From Paramicrobacterium chengjingii (GTDB lineage Bacteria > Actinomycetota > Actinomycetes > Actinomycetales > Microbacteriaceae): DNA of 64,000 bases. The stretch covers positions 3,286,001 to 3,350,000 of the forward strand of contig NZ_CP061169.1 in assembly GCF_011751765.2 (NCBI RefSeq), given 5' to 3'. The translations under genes were made by a program, and so were the position numbers. Of this stretch, positions 1 through 9,175 are shown one piece after another (position 1 is the stretch's first letter; every line of letters begins with the position of its first letter). The notes below the pieces were generated by a model. The model worked only from the letters and a program-made list of their open reading frames with translations, had not been told where the DNA came from and did not search any database.

Positions 1-434
1 GAGATGAGGAGTTTTCCACTGCTGTCGCGTGCCTCGGCTTCCATCACGATCACGCCGCCACCGCGGCGCACGTACTTGTCGACATAGCGACCGGTGATTG
101 TCACTGTCTCGCCGACGGGAACGGGCGCGTGAAATGTCAATTCCTCCTCAGTGTGCAAAGCCGAGCCAACGCGCTCGTAGACGGTGCAGTAGATCGTGAG
201 CAAGTCGTTTGCCAGAAGAGAAGCGTGTGCAACGGGGCCGCCGAAGGGCGAGCGGTCGAAGTGCCACGATCGATAGTCATCCATGCAGAACGCATAGCGT
301 TTGATGAGCCCATCCGTCACATCAACCGTGATCGGCCCTAGTTCCTCCGGAGTCTCAACTCCAGCGAATGTCTGCGGTTTCGTGCCTGAATCTCTGGTGA
401 GATAAGTCTTCTCGTCCACGTTGATATTCGACAT
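1..434 (-). CDS. Double-hotdog MaoC-like acyl-CoA hydratase, C-terminus cut by window edge
   Basis: Partial gene: it starts at ATG 434 and runs off the left edge, leaving about 144 N-terminal residues. They align closely with the complete proteins at 13484-14455 and 46832-47848, sharing a YAFCMDDYRSWHF block, an SPFGGPVAHASLLANDLL block, an LHTEEELTFHAPVPVGETV block and an ITGRYVDKYVRRGGG block. These relatives carry two hotdog halves, as in mesaconyl-C4-CoA or 3-hydroxyacyl thioester hydratases. By family it would hydrate or dehydrate an acyl-CoA in the cytoplasm. The stop of the CoA-transferase gene at 434-436 shares one base with this start (TGATG), so the two are translated together, implying that the transferase supplies its thioester substrate. 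The exact substrate is unknown. Confidence 0.8.
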   Translation of the reverse strand, partial: MSNINVDEKTYLTRDSGTKPQTFAGVETPEELGPITVDVTDGLIKRYAFCMDDYRSWHFDRSPFGGPVAHASLLANDLLTIYCTVYERVGSALHTEEELTFHAPVPVGETVTITGRYVDKYVRRGGGVIVMEAEARDSSGKLLI

Positions 435-1687
435 CAGATGACGCCCTTCTTGTGTAGTGATTCGATTCGTTCGGATGGAATGCCGAGAATGTCGGCGAAG
501 ACAGACTGGTTGTGCTCCCCTGCCTGCGGCGGCGCCCAGCGGAATTGCACGGGTGACTTCGAGAGTTTCACCGGATTGCCATAGAGCACCAACTCGTCAC
601 CCTCAGTGTCGACGGTCTTGATGAGCATGTCGCGCTCCCATACCTGCGGGTTGCTGACCGCGGTGGGAACATCAGCGACGACTGCACACGGGATGCCGAC
701 GCGAGCGAAAACCTCCTCGACCTCCGCCCCGGTTCGTGTAGACGTCCACTCTGTGACCAGCGCTTCAGTTGCCGTCTGGTTTGTCATGCGAGCACCCACA
801 GTATTGAAGCGCGAATCACTGACCAGTTCCGGTCGCTCAAGGATTTCTATGCACAAACGCGCCCAGAAAGCCTGCGTCCCCGCGTGAAGATACACGTATC
901 CATCTGTTGTCGCGAAGATATTCGCCGGCGAATTGTAGTCGTCCCGATTGCCGTTATTCGGTGGCAGTTCCCCTGTGACCAGGTAACCGGGCAAGGAGGT
1001 TCCCATCGCAGCCATGAGTGCGTCGAACACGGCAAGGTCGACAACCTGCCCCTCGCCCGTCTTCTCACGATGGTGAAGCGCGGCGAGCGCTCCTACCGTC
1101 GCGTACGCCCCGGCAAGCGAGTCCGCGGGGAAGATCTTGGTCAAGATCGGCACCAGGTCAGGCTGCGCATTGATGTTCATCAATCCGGAGGATGCCTGGG
1201 CAATGCAGTCGAACAGAACTTTGTCGCTCAGCGGACCGTTCTTTCCGAAGCCGGAAATTGAAACGACGATGATGTCCTCGTTGACCCTCCGCAGTTCCTC
1301 GAGACCAAGCCCCATCTTGTCGAGCGTCCCCGGGCGAAAATTCTCGACAATGATGTCAGCCCACTCGGCGAGTTGAAGCAGGATCTCTTGGCCCTCGACA
1401 CTGCGCGTATCAATGGTTACTGCGCGCTTATTGCGGTTGAAGAGTGCCGTGTAGAGACTCTTCTCTTTGTACTGAGGCTCGTTTCTGCGCGTGTCTTCAC
1501 CGCCTAGACGCTCGACCTTGATCACGTCTGCCCCGAGATCACCGAGATTCTGTGCACACTGAGGACCAGCGATGAATCGCGACAGGTCGAGCACCCGCAC
1601 GCCAGTCAATGCACCCTCTCGGGTCGAATCCCACGATGCCGGCGTCATACCGGACAACATTTCGTTAAGCACTCCTACTGTCTCCAA
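434..1687 (-). CDS. Type III (CaiB/BaiF) CoA-transferase
   Basis: Family III CoA-transferase of about 410 residues, the normal size. It moves CoA between carboxylic acids through an aspartyl anhydride. The N-terminal fold shows VLDLSRFIAGPQCAQNLGDL, then DVIKVE, the VENFRPGTLDKMGL segment, and an LFDCIAQASSGLM segment holding the expected catalytic Asp. It is a clear paralogue of the protein at 12243-13481; long blocks such as YTALFNRNKRA and GYVYLHAGTQAFW are identical. The start is uncertain: TTG 1687, GTG 1672 (GGAG 9 bases upstream) and ATG 1660 are all possible, and the conserved domain begins near residue 25. It follows the aldehyde dehydrogenase by about 65 bases and overlaps the MaoC gene downstream. 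A dehydrogenase-made acid may be its acceptor (inference). Confidence 0.9.
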   Translation of the reverse strand: METVGVLNEMLSGMTPASWDSTREGALTGVRVLDLSRFIAGPQCAQNLGDLGADVIKVERLGGEDTRRNEPQYKEKSLYTALFNRNKRAVTIDTRSVEGQEILLQLAEWADIIVENFRPGTLDKMGLGLEELRRVNEDIIVVSISGFGKNGPLSDKVLFDCIAQASSGLMNINAQPDLVPILTKIFPADSLAGAYATVGALAALHHREKTGEGQVVDLAVFDALMAAMGTSLPGYLVTGELPPNNGNRDDYNSPANIFATTDGYVYLHAGTQAFWARLCIEILERPELVSDSRFNTVGARMTNQTATEALVTEWTSTRTGAEVEEVFARVGIPCAVVADVPTAVSNPQVWERDMLIKTVDTEGDELVLYGNPVKLSKSPVQFRWAPPQAGEHNQSVFADILGIPSERIESLHKKGVI

Positions 1688-1752
1688 TCATGAAAGAAGG
1701 TTCGTTTATGTGTCGCATCGAACCGGGCGAAACGGTCCGCAGTCGCGTCTGA

Positions 1753-3189
1753 CTAATCGATGCCGATGTAGACGGATTTTGTCCAGGTAAAGAAATCGAC
1801 TGCATGTGCGCCCTGCTCTCTATAGGTGTTCGTCGAAGAGTTCTTGACGCCGCCAAACGGCACGTTCAAATCGACACCGCCCGTTGGACGATTGACTTTG
1901 ACGACGCCGGCTTGAATGGAGTTCGCAAAACGGTGAATCGCCCGGGCATTGTTCGTGACGAGCCCGGCCGAGAGGCCGTACTGCGAATCGTTGGCAATCT
2001 CAATGGCGTCTTCGAAATCAGTTGCCGCAAGCACGGTCGCGACCGGCCCGAACACCTCTTCACGAGCGATGCGATGCGTGCGCTGTGCTCCCGTCACCAC
2101 AGCCGGATTGAGGAAGAGTCCGTCGCGCTCAACCATCTGCGAGACGATCCGAGCCCCCTCGTCCTCGGCGATACGCAGGTAATCACGATCTGTCTCCAGC
2201 TGGCTATCACTTACAACGGGACCCATGCGCGTCGCTGCATCGAGACCGTCTCCGGCGCGATACCGCTCTGCTTCAGCAACGAGAGCGTCGGTGAACTCAT
2301 TCAGAATCCCAGGTGTGCAGATGACACGGCTCGTTGCTGTGCATGCCTGGCCTGTCAGCCCGAATGCACCAGCAGAAGCGATCTCGGCGGCTCGCTGAGG
2401 GTCAGCGTCGTCGAGCACGACGAGAGCGTTCTTACCACCCATTTCAGTCTGCACCCGGATGCGTCGTGCTGCCGCTTTGTCTTGAATCGACTGGCCTACC
2501 GACGTTGAGCCAGTAAACGAAATAGCCGAGACGTCGTCGTGTTCAACGAGAGCGTCACCGATTACTCCTCCGCTGCCGAACACGATATTGAAAACTCCGT
2601 CTGGCAATCCTGCCTCCTCGAGAGCATGGGCAAGGTGCCAAAGAGAGACCGGCGTGATCCCTGCCGCCTTCACCACGACTGCATTTCCGCTGATCAGCGC
2701 TGGCGCCGCTTTCCATACAGGAATAGCAATCGGGAAATTCCACGGAGTAATGAGGCCGACGACGCCCAGCGGTTCTCGCTGACTATAAACGAACGTATCC
2801 GGTGCTGCGGACGGGTAGGTTTCTCCGTTCATGCGCCGCCCTTCGGCCCCGTAGAAGCGGAGGGTCTCGGCAGCACGCATCACCTCACCACGTGCCTCAG
2901 CAATTGTCTTGCCCTCTTCGCGAGTAAGGTCCGCCGAGATCTCGTCCGCCCGGCGTGCGAGAATGTCGCCAGCCGACGTCAGGATGGTGCCGCGAGCGAC
3001 GGAGCCAATTCGGGCCCAGTCGCGCTGTGCATCGTGAGCGGCCCGAACTGCCTTGTCGACGGTCTCTCTGTCTCCAACGGGCGTTGTTGCGACGAGTTCT
3101 CCGGGTCGAGCGGGATTGAATCTCCTCTGCTCAGGAGTTCCGAAACGCTGACCGCCGATTATGTGGCGAATATCATGTGACGTTGTCAT
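1753..3189 (-). CDS. NAD(P)-dependent aldehyde dehydrogenase
   Basis: A 478-residue ALDH superfamily enzyme that oxidises an aldehyde to a carboxylate. It shows the PWNFPIAIPVWKAAPAL cofactor segment, FTGSTSVGQ, the general-base Glu in EMGGKNALVVLDDAD, the nucleophile Cys in GQACTATSR, and EEVFGPVATV near the C-terminus. The closest functional type I recognise is the 2,5-dioxovalerate (alpha-ketoglutarate semialdehyde) or succinate-semialdehyde class used in sugar-acid degradation. Substrate cannot be read from sequence. ATG 3189 has GGAG 8 bases upstream and overlaps the alcohol dehydrogenase stop (ATGA), so alcohol-to-aldehyde-to-acid steps are encoded in order, followed by the CoA-transferase. 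Confidence 0.92.
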   Translation of the reverse strand: MTTSHDIRHIIGGQRFGTPEQRRFNPARPGELVATTPVGDRETVDKAVRAAHDAQRDWARIGSVARGTILTSAGDILARRADEISADLTREEGKTIAEARGEVMRAAETLRFYGAEGRRMNGETYPSAAPDTFVYSQREPLGVVGLITPWNFPIAIPVWKAAPALISGNAVVVKAAGITPVSLWHLAHALEEAGLPDGVFNIVFGSGGVIGDALVEHDDVSAISFTGSTSVGQSIQDKAAARRIRVQTEMGGKNALVVLDDADPQRAAEIASAGAFGLTGQACTATSRVICTPGILNEFTDALVAEAERYRAGDGLDAATRMGPVVSDSQLETDRDYLRIAEDEGARIVSQMVERDGLFLNPAVVTGAQRTHRIAREEVFGPVATVLAATDFEDAIEIANDSQYGLSAGLVTNNARAIHRFANSIQAGVVKVNRPTGGVDLNVPFGGVKNSSTNTYREQGAHAVDFFTWTKSVYIGID

Positions 3190-4223
3190 TTCTGCTGCTC
3201 CGTTCCGGCGCGATGCGCGATCAACGCCTCCCGATCTGCCGGCGAGACGACGACCTTCATTGCATGCTTGCTGCGAACAAGGTCGATCCCATCGGATAGT
3301 TCTTCGAGAGGGAGTGCGTGGGTAACGAGGGATTCGAGCGGGGCAGAGATCTGCGGCAAGAGCTCAACGGCGCGCTGAAAGCTCTGCCGGATCGCCATCG
3401 AGCCGATGATCGTCAGTTCATGCCAGTTGACACGGTATGGCGAGAGTTCGATCGTCTGGTCCTGTGGAGCCACGCCGAGCATCAGCATTGAACCGCCTCG
3501 CCGCACGAGTGTCACGGCTTGCTGAATTGCCGCAGGAACACCCGTGGCGTCAACGACGACATCCCATAGCGATTCGTCGTCGAAGTCGTCTGCCGATGCT
3601 TCGCATCGGATTCCCCACGAGCGCGCGATCTGCTGACGCGTCTCAGAGAGCTCGACCATCTGCACTCGTGCGCCGCCCTCGATGAGCAGACTGGCGGCGA
3701 GCATGCCAATGGTTCCCGCGCCAAAGACGAGCGTCTTCTTGCCAAGCACCGGTCCGAGTCTGTCCATTCCATGCAGCACGCAGGCAAGAGGCTCGGAAAG
3801 CACTGCACGATTCCACGAAACGCCTTCATCGAGTACGACACACGATTCCTCACGCGCGACGACGTACTCCGAAAAACCGCCAGGGAATCGCGAGCCGTGG
3901 CCGCCCTTGTCAGGGCAGAGATTCGGCCAGCCACTCCGACATTTGATGCAATGACCGCACGAACGCGATGGGTCGACGGCAATTCGGTCACCGGTCTTCA
4001 GGCTAGAGACGCATTCGCCCACGGCATCGACAACTCCGACGAATTCGTGCCCAGGGATGGTGGGATAACGCACAAGTGCGTTATTGCCGGCAAGCGTGTG
4101 CAGGTCGGTGCCGCAGAGCCCACACGCAACCACTCGCACACGAACCTCGTCTGGGCCAGCCACAGGCAGGTCGCTCTCGACAATCTCGAGAGCGTTGGGC
4201 GCGGTCAGCAAGGCGGCCTTCAT
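3186..4223 (-). CDS. Zinc-dependent medium-chain alcohol/polyol dehydrogenase
   Basis: A 345-residue MDR dehydrogenase that probably oxidises a secondary hydroxyl of a polyol or sugar acid with NAD. Catalytic zinc ligands are C37 in CGLCGTD and H59/E60 in PGHE; the structural zinc lobe is C89, C92, C95, C103 in SCGHCIKCRSGWPNLC. A Rossmann GAGTIG motif follows near residue 170. This resembles threonine, sorbitol and galactitol-1-phosphate dehydrogenases. ATG 4223 has AGAGGA 7 bases upstream and overlaps the preceding stop (ATGA). Two more members of the family lie at 58444-59478 and 61033-62034, and a decayed one at 25311-25795. Confidence 0.92.
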   Translation of the reverse strand: MKAALLTAPNALEIVESDLPVAGPDEVRVRVVACGLCGTDLHTLAGNNALVRYPTIPGHEFVGVVDAVGECVSSLKTGDRIAVDPSRSCGHCIKCRSGWPNLCPDKGGHGSRFPGGFSEYVVAREESCVVLDEGVSWNRAVLSEPLACVLHGMDRLGPVLGKKTLVFGAGTIGMLAASLLIEGGARVQMVELSETRQQIARSWGIRCEASADDFDDESLWDVVVDATGVPAAIQQAVTLVRRGGSMLMLGVAPQDQTIELSPYRVNWHELTIIGSMAIRQSFQRAVELLPQISAPLESLVTHALPLEELSDGIDLVRSKHAMKVVVSPADREALIAHRAGTEQQK

Positions 4224-5026
4224 ACGATTTCCTCTTTGTCGAGTCCGAGGAATGCCACGGTTGCTTCGAACTGCGCTTCCAGCATTCGCAGGCCGCTGTG
4301 CGTCACACAGCCACGTGTGCGGGCTTCGGCCAGCAGAGCAGTCTCGGGCGGACTCATAATGACATCGGCGACGACGGTCCCTGCCGTCAGAAGGTCAGCG
4401 TCAAGAGGCAATGGATCGGACTCTTTCATGCCGACACTCGTGGCGTTGACGATGAGATCAAATTGACCAGCGGGCATTCTGTCTGCTTCTGCCATGCAAT
4501 CCGGATACGCCGAACGGATACTTTCGGCCAGTGACTCTGCTCGTTCAGCAGTTCGATTGGCGATCGTCACGCTCGCCGCGCCAGAGGCTGCCAACTCGAA
4601 CGCAATTGCTCTTGCCGTGCCTCCGGCACCCTGCACAAGAACTTTCGCGCCCTCGGCGGAGACTCCGTTATCGCGAAGACTCCATACGAACCCTGGCCCG
4701 TCCATTTGGGTTCCCGTCAGCGCGCCATCGCCGGCACGCCTGATGACATTCGTCGCACCGCACAGTCGCGCCGCATCGGTCAGGCGATCTACCTGCTCGA
4801 TCATCCCTTCTTTATGCGGGATGGTGACGCCGATTCCGACGAGGTTTTCCCACGAGCGTGCAGCTGTGGCGAAGTCGCCGATACTCTCGGGCGAGACGTG
4901 AACAGGAACCACGACGACATCGATGCCCCGTTCTGCAAACTTTCTGTTGTAGAGTTCGGGTGTTTTCGCATGCGCGATTGGGTCTCCGATCAGCGCATAT
5001 GTTCGGGTATGTCCAGTGATTTTCAT
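4220..5026 (-). CDS. Shikimate dehydrogenase-like NADP oxidoreductase (AroE paralogue)
   Basis: A 268-residue protein of the shikimate/quinate dehydrogenase family. ATG 5026 is chosen because AAAGGA lies just upstream and the kinase stop at 5040 sits 13 bases before it. Catalytic K72 (IPHKEG) and D109 (QMDGPG) and N93 are kept, as is the dinucleotide motif QGAGGTARA. The NRT after it favours NADP. The substrate loop is altered: biosynthetic AroE has HSxSP where this has HAKTP (residues 19-23), so the serine pair that grips the shikimate carboxylate is changed. I infer a catabolic paralogue acting on another cyclic or polyhydroxy acid rather than the housekeeping enzyme. Its place between a kinase and an alcohol dehydrogenase supports this. 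Confidence 0.82.
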   Translation of the reverse strand: MKITGHTRTYALIGDPIAHAKTPELYNRKFAERGIDVVVVPVHVSPESIGDFATAARSWENLVGIGVTIPHKEGMIEQVDRLTDAARLCGATNVIRRAGDGALTGTQMDGPGFVWSLRDNGVSAEGAKVLVQGAGGTARAIAFELAASGAASVTIANRTAERAESLAESIRSAYPDCMAEADRMPAGQFDLIVNATSVGMKESDPLPLDADLLTAGTVVADVIMSPPETALLAEARTRGCVTHSGLRMLEAQFEATVAFLGLDKEEIV

Positions 5027-5039
5027 TCGAATCGTCCTT

Positions 5040-6401
5040 TCACAGCTTTTCGACGGCCGGTTCTGGAACCGACAAAGCATGGGGATACACGTCGGCAGCG
5101 ACACCAGCGATGAGCGCGGCTCCGACGCCGGTTGCTTCAGTTACTGATGAGATGTTGAGCCGGCGACGCACTGACGCTGTGCGCAAACGTCTGAACGGGA
5201 TGCTCCGATACCAGCCGCCGGTAGACACAACCCGATCGTGCTCTCCGCTGAATCGTTCGAGCCTGTCGATCGCATCGTCGAGTCTGACGCCCGCAGCGGC
5301 AACGGCGCTCTGCCACGCTGCGACTGGCTCTTCGATGTTCTCGGGAACACGCGACGTTGCCGCTCCGTCGTGAACGATTTCGGCAGCCCATTCGGCAGTC
5401 TCGCGTGTTCCGCCGGAGAAGTCGGCCGACGAATTGAGCTGTTCAAGCTGTTCGCGTGTCATAACTCCAAGAAGAGTGAGCACCGTCGAGAGCCGCCCGC
5501 CCGTTCCCAGTCCGGCCATCACGAGGTGTCTGTCCGGAACCACATGTACGCCAACGGTGAGGCCCGCACCCACGGCGCGAAGCGTCGTGGATGCATCAAG
5601 GGGCTCACTCGCGCACAGCACGGCCTCGCCCGTGCCTATCGAATCGAGAACGTCCGAATCGCCCTGCGCTCGCGTCCCGATCGCTGCGCACACGTGGTCC
5701 TGACCCGCGACGGTGAGAACAGCACCATCGAGAAGGCTTCCTGAGCGACCTATCCCCCACGTCGCACCGGCCCTCTGTGGCTGCGCCATGCGGTCTGCAT
5801 CGACCCCCGACCAGCTCAGCAAGTCGGGTTCCCAATCATGTGTATGAATGTTCATCAATCCGGTGCGAGCAGCGAGCGACAGCTCCGCACGCGGCTCGCC
5901 TCCGAAACGACGTGCTATCCATTCGGGGAGCGACTCCCACCGCACACCATTCATCGACGCACGCGATGCTGCCGACGCCTTGATCTTGATCGCGGAACAG
6001 CGCACGCTTAGGGGTAGTCCCGTCATCGACGAGAACCAGCGCGACGTCAGTTCTGCGGAAAGCTGTTCACGCTCAGCCCGCCCCCGCTCATCAAACCAGG
6101 CGTACGCATCAGACCACACTGCACCGGCATCGTCGACGAGAAAGCCTGCCTCCGCCATGCCCGTCATGCCTGCCGCAATGACGCGAGGATCTGAGATCTG
6201 ATCGAGGCACTGCCGCAACACATCTTGGGCAGCCGCCTCGGTTGCTGTAGCAGACATCGTCGTGCCGAGCTCGCTTCTGTCCCATGGCGTCGCCACGCTG
6301 GCCATAGCCAACTCATCGCCGTCAAGCGAGACAGCAACAGCCTTGAACGACGTGCTGCCCAGGTCGAGCCCGACGAGAATGTCACGTGTCATTGCTGTCA
6401 C
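5040..6401 (-). CDS. FGGY-family carbohydrate kinase
   Basis: A 453-residue FGGY kinase that would phosphorylate a sugar or polyol in the cytoplasm with ATP. The first actin-like fold opens with VGLDLGSTSFKAVAVS; the second holds DSIGTGEAVLC and VSTGGWYR. It is slightly short for the family (480-520). The start is GTG 6401, overlapping the DUF2090 stop as GTGA, or ATG 6392. The tight coupling to a class I aldolase-like protein upstream suggests that phosphorylation feeds an aldol cleavage. The substrate is not assignable. A second, less similar FGGY kinase is at 43663-45096. Confidence 0.88.
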   Translation of the reverse strand: MTAMTRDILVGLDLGSTSFKAVAVSLDGDELAMASVATPWDRSELGTTMSATATEAAAQDVLRQCLDQISDPRVIAAGMTGMAEAGFLVDDAGAVWSDAYAWFDERGRAEREQLSAELTSRWFSSMTGLPLSVRCSAIKIKASAASRASMNGVRWESLPEWIARRFGGEPRAELSLAARTGLMNIHTHDWEPDLLSWSGVDADRMAQPQRAGATWGIGRSGSLLDGAVLTVAGQDHVCAAIGTRAQGDSDVLDSIGTGEAVLCASEPLDASTTLRAVGAGLTVGVHVVPDRHLVMAGLGTGGRLSTVLTLLGVMTREQLEQLNSSADFSGGTRETAEWAAEIVHDGAATSRVPENIEEPVAAWQSAVAAAGVRLDDAIDRLERFSGEHDRVVSTGGWYRSIPFRRLRTASVRRRLNISSVTEATGVGAALIAGVAADVYPHALSVPEPAVEKL

Positions 6402-7294
6402 CGACCGCTGCTGAATGCCCGAATGAGCGTTGAGAAGGAGTTGACGATGCGAGCACGCGCCTCGTCTCGGCTCAGCCCATCGAAGTAGTACGCCTTGAGC
6501 GGCTCAAACCAGATGCTGCGGCCGACAGCGAAACCGGTGAACCCCTCGACTCCAGCTGCCGTCGCGAGCCAGGTTTCGACCTGCGTCACGCCGGCCCCAT
6601 TGCCGAGAACAATACAGCCGACGTGATCACGACCATCTGCTCGCGCCTGGCCGGCGACAACCTTGAAATCGGCCGCGCTGGGGAGTCCAACGACCTTCCA
6701 CAGGTCTGGTTCTATTCCAGCATCCTGATACTGCTTGATTGACTCTCTGAGCAGTTCAGTTTGCAATTCGTCGACGAAGCGTTCGTTGCTTCCGTCGACC
6801 GAGTCCAATTGCTCGGGCGTGGCGGGAAGCAGAATCTCTAACATAAGCGCGTAGTCATTCTGTTTGCACCACCGTGAGACTTCGAGCGTTCTCTCGAACT
6901 GGATGCGCTGACGTTCCGCGTCGTCACCTGGGTTGTGGAACACCAGAAGTTTGACGATGTCTGGGCCGAATGCCGTGACGTGCTGTGGATAATCGTCGCC
7001 GTATTGGTACTCGATAATCTTCGTGCGACTCGCCTCGACGGGCATTGCAAGCGTGACGCCGTTGTCTGCGGCGAAACGGGCGGCATCGGCTCCGTACTCT
7101 TCGTCGATCAGCAGCCCGACCCCGGCAGCGCCCGACGCGGCAAGCTCTGCGGCTGCTTCGGCGACGAGCTGTTTGCCATCGCTCAGCCGTTCATACGCGG
7201 CAGCCTCGCTCTCGTCGGGAGTACCGAGCATGTCTCTGAGTACCTGGCGGTGATCGAAGGCTAAAATGTGGATGGGATCAAACAGCGTGGACAA
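6398..7294 (-). CDS. DUF2090-type class I aldolase-like protein
   Basis: About 298 residues of the family found as the C-terminal half of IolC fusion proteins (DUF2090) and related in layout to LacD/YihT class I aldolases. Successive barrel strands read ILAFDHRQ, GVGLLIDEEYG, VKLLVFHNPGD, LMLEILLP and DLWKVVGLP. The Lys of DLWKVVG (about residue 200) sits where LacD/YihT-type enzymes carry the Schiff-base lysine, so aldol cleavage of a ketose phosphate is a reasonable inference. The start is a TTG: of the tandem TTGs at 7297 and 7294, 7294 has GAGGAG at better spacing. It is coupled to the kinase downstream and lies 110 bases after the permease gene. A paralogue is at 60146-61033. Confidence 0.78.
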   Translation of the reverse strand: MSTLFDPIHILAFDHRQVLRDMLGTPDESEAAAYERLSDGKQLVAEAAAELAASGAAGVGLLIDEEYGADAARFAADNGVTLAMPVEASRTKIIEYQYGDDYPQHVTAFGPDIVKLLVFHNPGDDAERQRIQFERTLEVSRWCKQNDYALMLEILLPATPEQLDSVDGSNERFVDELQTELLRESIKQYQDAGIEPDLWKVVGLPSAADFKVVAGQARADGRDHVGCIVLGNGAGVTQVETWLATAAGVEGFTGFAVGRSIWFEPLKAYYFDGLSRDEARARIVNSFSTLIRAFSSGR

Positions 7295-7322
7295 CAAAAC
7301 TCCTCAGTTTTCGATTTCTCGA

Positions 7323-7339
7323 GCGAACTTCTGGTTCGC
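7323..7339 (-). terminator. Intercistronic hairpin
   Basis: GCGAAC at 7323-7328 and GTTCGC at 7334-7339 form a perfect 6-bp stem with a 5-base loop, in the gap between the permease stop (7404) and the aldolase-like start (7294). No T-run follows on the minus strand, so it is not a strong intrinsic terminator. It could stabilise or attenuate the transporter part of the operon. Confidence 0.35.
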
Positions 7340-7403
7340 GTGACTTGTGGTTGTGAGCTGGGCTATGTGCTCGCCCGCGCATCACATCGCAGATTGCATT
7401 CGG

Positions 7404-8297
7404 CTACCCTTTGATCGCACCGGCTGTCAGGCCAGAGACCAGGTACTTCTGCAAGAGAACGCACAGTATGATCGGTGGCAGTACGGAGAGCACAGCAACG
7501 GCCGAGACTTCTCCCCATGCGAGTTCGAAGCTTCCGGCATATTTTGCTGCCGCGACGGTGACCGGCGTCGCATCCGAGGTGGTGAGAACCGTTGCGAAGA
7601 GATACTCCGACCAGGTGAACAGGAACGTCAGCAGGCTGGCCGCCACGATTGATGGCGCGAGCATCGGCGCTGAAATGACCGTCAGAACTCGCAGGATGCC
7701 GCAACCATCGAGGGCCGCTGCCTCCTCAATTTCGCGCGGAAGATCCCGGAACGCAGCAACGAGAATCAGCAATGCAAGGGTCAGCTGCACGAAGGTGTTG
7801 ACGATGATCATGCCGTAAATCGTGTCGAGCATCCCCAGCTCTCCGAAGAGAAGGTAGAGGGGTATGACGAAGAAGATCGCCGGCATCAGACGCAGCGAGC
7901 TCACGAACTGCAGAAAACGCGATCCCCCGAAAGACAACCGGGCAATGGCGAATGCCGCCGGGTAGGTGAGAAGCAGCGTCAGTACGACGGACCCCAAACT
8001 GATCAGCACGCTGTTGATCAAGGCCATCGGCAGTTCGGATGCTGACAGCACATCGACGAAATGCGTGAGAGTCGGGAGAAATGGGAACGAAAGCGCTCCC
8101 TGCGCGATGTCCGCCGCCGGTTTGACGCTCGTGAGCAGTGCCCCGATGAGTGGCATGTTCAGAATGACGGCGGCAACGGCAACGGCAACGGTGACAACGA
8201 GCTTCTTCGGCCAGCTCTTGCGCCTTGTCGACGAAACAGCCCTAGACGGAAGGTGAAGTGCCTGTGCTGTCTCCGGGGATGCAAGTGTGTCAGCCAT
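7404..8297 (-). CDS. Sugar ABC transporter permease, MalG type
   Basis: A 297-residue CUT1-family inner-membrane permease. It has a cytoplasmic N-terminus of about 30 residues, then about six hydrophobic helices starting at KKLVVTVAVAVAAVILNMPL. The cytoplasmic EAA loop, EEAAALDGCGILRVLTVI, docks the ATPase. The C-terminus ends in LVSGLTAGAIKG, as is typical of MalG partners. ATG 8297 has GGAGG 7 bases upstream and shares a base with the stop of the partner permease (TAATG). No ATPase gene is in the operon, so a shared MsiK-type ATPase elsewhere is likely, as is common in actinobacteria (inference). Confidence 0.93.
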   Translation of the reverse strand: MADTLASPETAQALHLPSRAVSSTRRKSWPKKLVVTVAVAVAAVILNMPLIGALLTSVKPAADIAQGALSFPFLPTLTHFVDVLSASELPMALINSVLISLGSVVLTLLLTYPAAFAIARLSFGGSRFLQFVSSLRLMPAIFFVIPLYLLFGELGMLDTIYGMIIVNTFVQLTLALLILVAAFRDLPREIEEAAALDGCGILRVLTVISAPMLAPSIVAASLLTFLFTWSEYLFATVLTTSDATPVTVAAAKYAGSFELAWGEVSAVAVLSVLPPIILCVLLQKYLVSGLTAGAIKG

Positions 8298-9166
8298 TAC
8301 GAGACCTCCTTCTTTACGCCGGTCTGACGAACGACAACGGGCACGAGCACGAGGAGAAGCACAAGCATGACCACGCTTGCGGCCGACGCGACCCCGAAGT
8401 CTCCATCGACAAATGCTTTTCTGAAGATGTAGAGGCTGACGGTGTTTGTCGAATTTCCTGGCCCGCCACCCGTCAGCACGTAGATGATGTCGAATGATTT
8501 GGCCGTGTCGATGAGGCGCAGGAACAGCGCGATTGCGATCACCGGGCGCAGATGAGGGAGTACGAGGCTCCAGAAGATGCGCCAGTAGCCAGCGCCATCG
8601 ACGCGCGCCGCCTCACGCTGCTCTTCAGAGAACGACTGAAGTCCCGCGTAGCAGAGAAGAAACACCAGAGGAGTCCAGTGCAGAGTCTCTGCTGTGAACA
8701 ATGTCGGGTACACCCAGGTCGACGAGAACGGATGAAACTCAGTCCCGATCAACTTGAATAACGCGGGGATCAGCCCCATGTTGTCGTTCAGCCCGAGCCG
8801 CCAGAGCAGACCCATCAGCGACGAGGCAACCATGATCGGCAGAAGGATCACCGTGACGAAGAACTTCTTAAAATAGAAGCGCTGCGAGACAAGAAGCGCC
8901 AGCCCAAGACCGAGCGCAACTTCTACGGCCACAGTGACACCGGTGAAGATAACGGTAAACCACACGGTGCGCCAGAATTCCCCATCGGTGAGAACATCCG
9001 TGTAGTTGTCGATGCCTGTAAATGTCACCTCGGGAGTCAGGAGCGTTCTCTCCTGCACCGACGTTAAGACCCCGTACGCCAGTGGGAACACCACGATGAG
9101 AACAAGGAAGATGAGGAGCGGTGCGCTGAGTCCCCAGCGCACCGCGCCTTTGTACATCGATGACAC
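8297..9166 (-). CDS. Sugar ABC transporter permease, MalF/UgpA type
   Basis: A 289-residue CUT1-family permease with about six membrane helices; the first is APLLIFLVLIVVFPLAYGVL. The EAA loop is REAARVDGAGYWRIFWSLVL. It forms a heterodimer with the downstream MalG-type permease. The start is GTG 9166, with ATG 9157 as an alternative. It begins 10 bases after the binding-protein stop. Confidence 0.93.
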   Translation of the reverse strand: MSSMYKGAVRWGLSAPLLIFLVLIVVFPLAYGVLTSVQERTLLTPEVTFTGIDNYTDVLTDGEFWRTVWFTVIFTGVTVAVEVALGLGLALLVSQRFYFKKFFVTVILLPIMVASSLMGLLWRLGLNDNMGLIPALFKLIGTEFHPFSSTWVYPTLFTAETLHWTPLVFLLCYAGLQSFSEEQREAARVDGAGYWRIFWSLVLPHLRPVIAIALFLRLIDTAKSFDIIYVLTGGGPGNSTNTVSLYIFRKAFVDGDFGVASAASVVMLVLLLVLVPVVVRQTGVKKEVS

Positions 9167-9175
9167 GGCGGCTCG

